Below the pieces are notes generated by a model. It had not been told where the DNA came from and made no database searches. It saw only the letters and a program-made list of their open reading frames with translations. DNA of 16,688 nt, from assembly GCA_000434615.1 (NCBI GenBank), contig FR880817.1:60185-76872 (forward strand), read 5' to 3'. The translations under genes were made by a program, and so were the position numbers. The DNA is from Clostridium sp. CAG:510. Lineage in GTDB: Bacteria; Bacillota; Clostridia; Lachnospirales; Lachnospiraceae. This document shows, in pieces, positions 6,941 through 13,427 of the stretch (position 1 is its first letter; each line of letters begins with the position of its first letter).

Positions 6941-8458
6941 ATGAAAAAAATGACAAAGTTAAAAAAGATGCTTTCCCTCTGCCTTACCGCAGCAGTGCTT
7001 GCCTTTACCGCATCCGATGTGGCTTCGGCATCCACCCTGCCGTATGATTCCTACAATTACGATTACAGAGAGTACATCCATTTTACACCGGCTCCCTATG
7101 TACCGTCCGGTTCCATTACCGGCAGCAGCTTCACCTACAACGGAGAGCCTCTTGGGAACTTTGCAAATCCGCAGGATATGTGCCAGGCAGACGACGGCAA
7201 TATTTACATTGCGGATACCGGCAATAACCGGATTGTGGTTCTTGATAAAAAAATGAAAAATGTAGTGAATGTCATCACTGCTTTTGACAACAACGGAACG
7301 GAAGATACCTTCAATATGCCTTACGGCGTGGCAGTTTCCGAAAACGGTCAGGTATATGTGGCGGACTCCCAGAACCACAGGGTTGTGGTACTGGAAAAGG
7401 ATGCAACTTTGGTAAAGATTGTGGAAAATCCCAAGTCCGAAAGCCTGGATGACAATTATGTATTTACTCCCCTAAAAGTAACGGTTGACTATGCAGACAG
7501 AATTTACGTCATTGCACAGAACATGTTCGAGGGTATCATGGTATTTGAAAACAACGGTAACTTCTCAAGTTTCTTCGGTACCATCAAAGTAGAAATCTCT
7601 CTCTGGGAGAAATTCTGGAAGAGACTGGCAACCAAGGAGGAACGTGCCAAGCAGCAGCTTTATATCCCTACCGAATTTACCGGTATCGATATCGACCCCT
7701 CCGGCTTCGTATATGCGACCAACATCGATTCCACCGGCGTACAGGGTGTCAGGCGATTAAATCCCCGTGGTGAAGACGTTATCAAGAAGGGTCAGAACAA
7801 GAATGTGGGCGGTGACCTCTGGATCAGCGGTACCAGCGACTATGCGGGACCTTCCCAGTTCACAGACATCGTTTACCGTGAAAATGGTATTTACTCCTGT
7901 CTGGACCGTAAGAGAGGCAGAATTTTCACCTACGACCATGAAGGCAACCTGCTTTACATCTTCGGCGGACTCGGCACCCAGGAAGGAACCTTCTTCATGC
8001 CGGTAGCCATTGAAGATATCGGCGGCAGCTTAGTGGTGCTGGATGCAACCGGCGCTTCCATTGTCTGCTTTGAAGAAACCGAATACGGCAGACTGATTAA
8101 CGACGCCGTAGCGCTCCGTTACGACGGTGATGAAACACAGGCCGTTGACCTCTGGCAGAGAGTTCTTGAATTAGACGAAAACAACGAGCTTGCCAATACG
8201 GGTATCGGTAAGGCTTATCTTACCGCAGGCGATTATGTAAATGCCATGAAGTACTTAAAATTAGGTATGAGCAGAGAGTATTACTCCATCGCTTACAGAC
8301 GTTACCGTAACAGCAAGCTGACACAGAATGCAAACTACATTCTGACCGGTGTGGTAATCCTCATTGTGGTTTACCAGATTGTGAAGAGAGTGGTTAAGAA
8401 GAAAAAAGAACAGGCCGCAAGAGAGAGAGTACAGAAAGGGGGCAGCCAGAATGGGTAA
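6941..8458 (+). CDS. Exported NHL beta-propeller/TPR protein with C-terminal membrane anchor
   Basis: This is a 505-residue protein of unknown function. A signal peptide cleaves near ASA|S at residue 30. Six NHL-type blades can be read at about 75-102, 127-152, 177-204, 247-274, 306-332 and 353-377, for example GNIYIADTGNNRIVVLD and GQVYVADSQNHRVVVLE. Residues about 384-445 form TPR-like helices (DETQAVDLWQRVLELDENN, GDYVNAMKYLKLG). One membrane segment at about 466-482 is followed by a basic tail (KRVVKKKKE), which gives a type I topology with propeller and TPR outside. AGGAGGGG lies six bases before the ATG. The stop lies inside the next gene (8-bp overlap with the YIP1 gene), so the two are probably coupled. 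NHL propellers usually bind proteins or glycans, so a scaffold or sensor for the transporter is plausible. No catalytic motif was recognised. Confidence 0.85.
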   Translation: MKKMTKLKKMLSLCLTAAVLAFTASDVASASTLPYDSYNYDYREYIHFTPAPYVPSGSITGSSFTYNGEPLGNFANPQDMCQADDGNIYIADTGNNRIVVLDKKMKNVVNVITAFDNNGTEDTFNMPYGVAVSENGQVYVADSQNHRVVVLEKDATLVKIVENPKSESLDDNYVFTPLKVTVDYADRIYVIAQNMFEGIMVFENNGNFSSFFGTIKVEISLWEKFWKRLATKEERAKQQLYIPTEFTGIDIDPSGFVYATNIDSTGVQGVRRLNPRGEDVIKKGQNKNVGGDLWISGTSDYAGPSQFTDIVYRENGIYSCLDRKRGRIFTYDHEGNLLYIFGGLGTQEGTFFMPVAIEDIGGSLVVLDATGASIVCFEETEYGRLINDAVALRYDGDETQAVDLWQRVLELDENNELANTGIGKAYLTAGDYVNAMKYLKLGMSREYYSIAYRRYRNSKLTQNANYILTGVVILIVVYQIVKRVVKKKKEQAARERVQKGGSQNG

Positions 8459-9083
8459 GTATTTCTCAAAAGACAAATGGAAGTATATGCTTTACACGGT
8501 GTCCCATCCCATGGACGGATATTACTGGATACGCCATGCAGACAGAGGAAGCGTGCCTCTGGCCATCCTTATGGTTATCCTGTTTGCGGTAAGCTTCTCC
8601 GCAAACCGTCTGCTTGCCAGCTTCGTGGTAAATGACATCGACCCGAGGGCGGTAGACAGCCTTTACGAACTTATGGGTGTTCTGGCCTTTTATCTGATTT
8701 TATGCGTCAGCAACTGGTCTGTAACCTGTCTGATGAACGGGGAAGGCCGAATGAAAGACATTGCCATAGCGGTTGGCTACGGCACGGTGCCGATAACGGT
8801 GATGATGACCGTCAGTACCATCATCAGCCAGGTGATTGCCGATGATGAGCAGGCATTCTACGGACTGCTTCTGGGTGCCGGCATTGTATACGGCCTTATC
8901 ATGATACTCATCGGCATCATGCAGGTACACAATTATACTCTGGGTAAAACGCTTCTTACCCTGTTTATTACCTTTATCGCCCTGCTGATCATTATTTTCT
9001 TAATGTTATTGTTAAGCAACCTCATCGGTATGGTAGTAAACTTCTTCAAGAGCATTTACACAGAAATCATCTTCAGGACTTAG
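8451..9083 (+). CDS. YIP1-family multispanning membrane protein
   Basis: This 210-residue integral membrane protein resembles the YIP1 family (PF04893). The evidence is the N-terminal HPMDGYYWIRHADRGS segment followed by about five hydrophobic spans at roughly 35-55, 73-95, 105-128, 136-158 and 165-195. Bacterial YIP1 proteins have no settled biochemical role. The ATG overlaps the last eight bases of the NHL gene and its ribosome site (GAAAGGGGGC) lies within that gene. The DUF5696 gene follows after 10 bp. Tight coupling to both neighbours suggests the three products act together at the membrane, perhaps as assembly factors or as a membrane platform for the transporter. That role is inference. 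Confidence 0.78.
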   Translation: MGKYFSKDKWKYMLYTVSHPMDGYYWIRHADRGSVPLAILMVILFAVSFSANRLLASFVVNDIDPRAVDSLYELMGVLAFYLILCVSNWSVTCLMNGEGRMKDIAIAVGYGTVPITVMMTVSTIISQVIADDEQAFYGLLLGAGIVYGLIMILIGIMQVHNYTLGKTLLTLFITFIALLIIIFLMLLLSNLIGMVVNFFKSIYTEIIFRT

Positions 9084-9093
9084 GAGGCAGGAA

Positions 9094-11466
9094 ATGGATA
9101 AGAAAACCAAGAAAAAATACAAAAAAACCAAACTGCCTATGAGTCTGGCGAAAAAAGTATTTCTCATTATTTTAGGCGCAGCGGTAATCGGAGTGGCAAT
9201 CTACCTTCTGTATTATTACTTCCATTACACCAGATACGTAAAATATAAGGATTCCCTTTCTTCTTACGAATACGAAGAGGGCGGTGTGTTCAATGCTATT
9301 CCGGAAAACTCGGCAGATGTGCCCGGCATGCAGCTTGCGGCGGAAAATGAGTACTTAAAGCTTTACACCAACATACAGACAGCGGATGTTGCCGTATACG
9401 ATAAGAGAGACGGAAGCATTACTTATTCCACACCGGTGGATGCAGATCAGGACAGCATGGCAAATGCCAGCAACTTAAACCTTTTAAAATCCCAGTTCGT
9501 AGTCACCTACTACAATGCGGATGTAAAGTCAGGTACCTATGATTCCTATTCCCAGTGTGTGGCAAAAGGAAAAGTTACCGCACAGAGCATTAATGGCGGT
9601 ATACGCTACATGTATAAAATCGGCAGTGAAAAAGACAACAACGGACAGGAAGGCATCCACTTCGATATTCCGTTGGAGTACCGCTTAAAAGATGACAGCT
9701 TAGAGGTATCTATCCCTGTAAGCGGCATCAAGGAATACGGCAGCGGCTCCATCGCCCGTATCCAGCTTCTCCGCTATATGGGCGCCGCTAAAAACGATGA
9801 AGAGGGGTACATGGTGGTGCCGAACGGTTCCGGTTCCCTGATTTACTTTAACAACGGAAAGACAACAGCAGCTTCCTATTCCCAGTACATTTACGACATT
9901 GACCCGGTAGCGGCAAGCTATACGACTACCGAAAACATTACCGGTGTGAAGCTTCCTTTATTCGGCATCTGCCGTACGGACAGAACCTTACTGGTAACAG
10001 TGGAGGATGGGGCTTCCACAGCACTGATTTCAGCGGGCATTTCAGGTGTATATAACGATTATAACTATGCATTCCCGACATTCGTGCTCCGTAACATTGA
10101 CAACTTAAGAAATTTCGGTAATACCACACAGGATGTCTTCGTTCTGGAGTCCGATATGTACGATATCAACTGCAGGGTACGCTACACCTTCCTTACAGAA
10201 AAGGACAGCGGTTATACGGGACTTGCCAATTACTACCGCGAAAGACTTACCGCAGAGGGAGTTCTCTCCAAACAGCAGGCAACGGAAAACATTCCTTTCT
10301 ACTACGACATCCTCGCAGGCGTAAAGGAAACATCCCATTTCTTGGGAGTACAGTACTTACATACGTTTACCATGACGAGCTTTAAGGAAGCGGGAGAGAT
10401 ATCGAATGCCTTAAAGGACAGCGGCATTACCAATCAGGTCATGAACCTGCAGGGCTGGTTTAACGGCGGTTATTATCATGATGCTCCGCACAATATCAAG
10501 GGACTCGCCAAGCTTGGCGGTAAATCGGGACTGGAAAACTTAAATAAGACCGTAGCGGCAAACGGAGGTATCCTCTATGCAGATGTAGATTTCCAGGAAG
10601 TAACCTTCGCAGATAAGTACTTTAACTACAATGCAGAATCCTCCCGCTATTACGGAGCCGGTTATGTAGTGGCGCTCGGACAGGTAAATCCGACCACCCT
10701 GTACAACAGTTCCGGTTTAAGCTATTCCGAAACCAAATATGATATTCTTTCCCCCAAGTATCTTCCCAGATATGTGGGCAGCTTTGCAAAGAAGATTAAA
10801 AACTATGACGTAGACGGTATTTCCTTAAGGGATTTGGGCGATATGCTTGCTTCCGATAAGAGAAGAACCCATGTAATCAACAGAGAGCAGGCTCTTGATG
10901 TGGTACTTTCCCAGTTTGATGTACTGGAGGGCACCGGCAAGAAGCTGATGACGGAGGAAGCCAACAGCTATGCATTCGCCTACAGCTCCGACATCCTAAA
11001 TGTACCTCTCACAGGAAACGACTTCAAAATCATCGATGAAAATATTCCTCTGTATGAGATGATCATTCACGGAAGTATTTCTTATTCTTCCGACCTGCTT
11101 AATTTTGAGGACGAAGATCACATGCAGACGAAGGTACTGCAGATGATTGAAGCAGGAGCTTCTCCCCACTATGTATTTACCTGGGAAGACTCCAGCAAGA
11201 TGAAAGAAACCGGTTTAAGCAGATATTACGCAACCACCTTTACCACCTGGAAGGATGATGCCGTAAAGGTATACGACCAGGTAAATGAGCCCCTTAAGAA
11301 TGTAACGGGAGCCATTATGGTGGGACACGAAATTTTAGACAACGGTGTCCGCAAGGTTACCTATGATAACGGTGTAACCATTTATGTAAATTACAGTGAG
11401 GAAGATTTAGCAGCAGACGGAAAAACAGTTCCGGCATTAAGCTACAGATTGGAGGGGGCTAACTAA
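9094..11466 (+). CDS. DUF5696-like membrane-anchored protein with glycoside-hydrolase-like barrel
   Basis: This 790-residue protein has a basic cytoplasmic N-terminus and one membrane segment at about 22-43, with the rest outside. Residues about 80-370 look like a large beta-rich sandwich (VVPNGSGSLIYFNNGK near 241-256). Residues about 400-700 look like a TIM barrel. The stretch GWFNGGYYHDAPH, then LAKLGGKSGLENL, then NGGILYADVDF resembles the corresponding part of GH101-type enzymes. C-terminal residues about 735-790 (YDNGVTIYVNYSEED) resemble the closing sandwich of such enzymes. Candidate acidic residues are D497, D499, D574, D580, D583, E621 and E622, but the usual nucleophile position is uncertain and may be Arg579. 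The family name DUF5696 is recalled from the usual YIP1/ABC-permease context and was not searched. The protein may be an enzyme or a glycan-binding pseudoenzyme. Its stop directly abuts the next permease start. Confidence 0.75.
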   Translation: MDKKTKKKYKKTKLPMSLAKKVFLIILGAAVIGVAIYLLYYYFHYTRYVKYKDSLSSYEYEEGGVFNAIPENSADVPGMQLAAENEYLKLYTNIQTADVAVYDKRDGSITYSTPVDADQDSMANASNLNLLKSQFVVTYYNADVKSGTYDSYSQCVAKGKVTAQSINGGIRYMYKIGSEKDNNGQEGIHFDIPLEYRLKDDSLEVSIPVSGIKEYGSGSIARIQLLRYMGAAKNDEEGYMVVPNGSGSLIYFNNGKTTAASYSQYIYDIDPVAASYTTTENITGVKLPLFGICRTDRTLLVTVEDGASTALISAGISGVYNDYNYAFPTFVLRNIDNLRNFGNTTQDVFVLESDMYDINCRVRYTFLTEKDSGYTGLANYYRERLTAEGVLSKQQATENIPFYYDILAGVKETSHFLGVQYLHTFTMTSFKEAGEISNALKDSGITNQVMNLQGWFNGGYYHDAPHNIKGLAKLGGKSGLENLNKTVAANGGILYADVDFQEVTFADKYFNYNAESSRYYGAGYVVALGQVNPTTLYNSSGLSYSETKYDILSPKYLPRYVGSFAKKIKNYDVDGISLRDLGDMLASDKRRTHVINREQALDVVLSQFDVLEGTGKKLMTEEANSYAFAYSSDILNVPLTGNDFKIIDENIPLYEMIIHGSISYSSDLLNFEDEDHMQTKVLQMIEAGASPHYVFTWEDSSKMKETGLSRYYATTFTTWKDDAVKVYDQVNEPLKNVTGAIMVGHEILDNGVRKVTYDNGVTIYVNYSEEDLAADGKTVPALSYRLEGAN

Positions 11467-12390
11467 ATGAAAAAGAAGAAAAAACTGACTCTTCTCCAGA
11501 AACGAAGCTTAACAGGTTATTTATTTATTCTCCCTTGGGTTGTGGGATTTATCCTATTCTATGTAAGATCCCTTGTCATGACCGGCCAGTTTGCTTTTAA
11601 CAAGCTGACCATGGACACCATCGGAGGGGGCTACAAGTTAGATTTCGTAGGACTTGACAACTTTATTTATGCATTCCGCGTGCATGGTTCCTTCAAACAG
11701 GTACTGACCACTTCCGTTCTGAACATGCTGATTGACGTACCTCTGATCACGTTCTTCAGTTTGTTCATGGCGATGCTTCTGAACAAGAAGTTCCCCGGAA
11801 GAGCCATTGTAAGAGCGATTTTCTTCTTACCGGTTATCTTAAATTCCGGCGCGATTACCGCAGCCATGGAATTAAGCGAACAGATGATGTCGGGCGGTAT
11901 CGCTACCCAGGTGGCGGAAACAGGAGTTACGGCGGGAAGCACCATTGCCTTTGATATCGATTACCTGATTGATATGTTCTTAAATTTAGGACTTCCGGCA
12001 ACACTGCTTGACTACATCGTAGCGGCGGTAGCGCGTATCAACGATATCATTGCCGCATCCGGTATTCAGATTATTATTTTTATTGCCGCCTTGCAGTCCA
12101 TCCCCGGTTCCATGTACGAGGTTGCCAAAATTGAAGGCGCTACCGGATATGAAACCTTCTGGAAGGTAACCTTCCCCATGGTAATGCCTCATATCATTAC
12201 CAACGTGGTATATACCATCGTGGACAGCTTTACGGAAAGCGAAGTAGTAGACTTAGCTTATGACGTAGCGTTTACACAGTTCAATTACGGTTTGAGTTCC
12301 GTATTCAGTCTGGTCAGCACGGTAATCACCTGTGTGATCCTGATCGCAATATGCGGCGCAATACAGAAACGAACCTTCTACTATAACTAA
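11467..12390 (+). CDS. CUT1 sugar ABC transporter permease, MalF type (pair 2, first subunit)
   Basis: This 307-residue permease begins with a short lysine-rich cytoplasmic tail. Its first membrane span is at about 16-40 (GYLFILPWVVGFILFYV). The EAA loop is at about 218-241 (EVAKIEGATGYETFWK, then FPMVMP). The usual Asp of the DG pair is Glu here (EG), a conservative change. The stretch between FFLP (119) and LQSIP (209) is about 15-20 residues longer than in the first MalF-type permease. The ATG directly follows the DUF5696 stop, and the ribosome site GGAGGGGG (11451-11458) lies inside that gene. This binds the accessory block to the second transporter. It is the probable partner of the next gene and of the lipoprotein SBP at 15345. 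Confidence 0.92.
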   Translation: MKKKKKLTLLQKRSLTGYLFILPWVVGFILFYVRSLVMTGQFAFNKLTMDTIGGGYKLDFVGLDNFIYAFRVHGSFKQVLTTSVLNMLIDVPLITFFSLFMAMLLNKKFPGRAIVRAIFFLPVILNSGAITAAMELSEQMMSGGIATQVAETGVTAGSTIAFDIDYLIDMFLNLGLPATLLDYIVAAVARINDIIAASGIQIIIFIAALQSIPGSMYEVAKIEGATGYETFWKVTFPMVMPHIITNVVYTIVDSFTESEVVDLAYDVAFTQFNYGLSSVFSLVSTVITCVILIAICGAIQKRTFYYN

Positions 12391-12407
12391 GGAAAGGAGA
12401 AAAGAAA

Positions 12408-13376
12408 ATGCAGATGATTGCAAAGGCAAAAAAAGTGTTAAGTGATCCCGACCAGACCAAGAGCTTCTTAAACAGCGTGAAAAATTTTTTGGTCAACCTG
12501 CTTCGTGCAGCAATCCTGATTGGCGTCGGTTATGTAATTCTTTCTCCGGTAATCGGTATTATCGTAAATTCCATCTCATCCAACAAGGATGCATACAACC
12601 CGATGGTGTTCGTATTACCACAGTTCCCCACGTTAGAGCGTTACGCCCTTGCTATTGAAAGAATGAATTATTTTCCCACCATGTTCCGGGATCTGCTTTA
12701 TACCCTGACCCTTACAGCGTTACAGCTCTTAGTGTGTTCCATGGTAGGATACGGATTCGCAAGATTTGATTTTCCTATGAAAAAGTTGCTGTTCGGATGT
12801 GTGGTAGTTATGATTGTCATCCCGGCACATACCATTATGCTTCCTTTGTACATGACCTTTAAGAGCTTTGACCCGTTTGGCATTGTTTCCGCCATTAAAG
12901 GTACTCCGGGTATCATGGGTACGGTTGTTCCCATGTATATCATGACACTTTTAGGATGCGGTGTCCGTTCCGGTCTTTACATTTATATCTTCAACCAGTT
13001 CTTCCGCGGACTTCCCAAGGAAATTGAAGAAGCGGCGCTGGTAGACGGATGCGGGGTATGGTATACTTATTTCAGAATCATGTTGATTAATGCAATGCCC
13101 GCTGTCATTACGGTAGCAGTATTTTCCATCGTATGGCAGTTCAATGATACTTTTTATGCGAAGCTATTTCTGATTAGCGAGGATGTGGTAATCAGTAAGA
13201 AAATTTCCAGTTTGCAGGCGGTTATTGCAAACGTGGATAAGATTCTGGATACCACCATTCAGGAGCTTTACCTGGATGCAGGTATCGTGCTTATTATCTT
13301 ACCGATCCTTATCATTTACCTCGTTTTACAGAAATACTTTATAGAGGGTGTGGAGAGAAGTGGTATCGTAGGCTAA
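12408..13376 (+). CDS. CUT1 sugar ABC transporter permease, MalG type (pair 2, second subunit)
   Basis: This 322-residue membrane permease has a cytoplasmic N-terminus of about 30 residues, a first span at about 34-56, and further spans around 98-118, 127-150, 170-195, 230-250 and 290-310. The EAA loop is at about 208-232 (EEAALVDGCGVWYTYFRIM). The canonical proline after the loop is displaced (INAMPAV). The start ATG has GGAAAGGAGA eight bases upstream, and the gap after the preceding permease is 17 bp. A longer gap of about 50 bp without a hairpin separates it from the repeat lipoprotein gene, so readthrough is expected. Which SBP it serves is not certain; the adjacent lipoprotein SBP is the best guess. 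Confidence 0.92.
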   Translation: MQMIAKAKKVLSDPDQTKSFLNSVKNFLVNLLRAAILIGVGYVILSPVIGIIVNSISSNKDAYNPMVFVLPQFPTLERYALAIERMNYFPTMFRDLLYTLTLTALQLLVCSMVGYGFARFDFPMKKLLFGCVVVMIVIPAHTIMLPLYMTFKSFDPFGIVSAIKGTPGIMGTVVPMYIMTLLGCGVRSGLYIYIFNQFFRGLPKEIEEAALVDGCGVWYTYFRIMLINAMPAVITVAVFSIVWQFNDTFYAKLFLISEDVVISKKISSLQAVIANVDKILDTTIQELYLDAGIVLIILPILIIYLVLQKYFIEGVERSGIVG

Positions 13377-13410
13377 TGTCACGCCCCAACTCAACTTTTC
13401 AAAAAACAAA

Positions 13411-13417
13411 AAGGAGG
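13411..13417 (+). promoter_or_regulatory. Strong ribosome binding site placed for a TTG start at 13428
   Basis: AAGGAGG occupies 13411-13417. The first in-frame ATG is at 13419, only one base away, which is too close for normal initiation. TTG at 13428, in the same frame, lies ten bases away. TTG is therefore the better supported start. If ATG were used the protein would gain only three residues (MKK), with no effect on the signal peptide. Confidence 0.55.
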
Positions 13418-13427
13418 AATGAAGAAG

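Noticed and set aside
6517..7035. Minus-strand 172-codon open frame across the permease/NHL junction
   Set aside because: It is antisense to two well-supported genes and has no recognisable domain.
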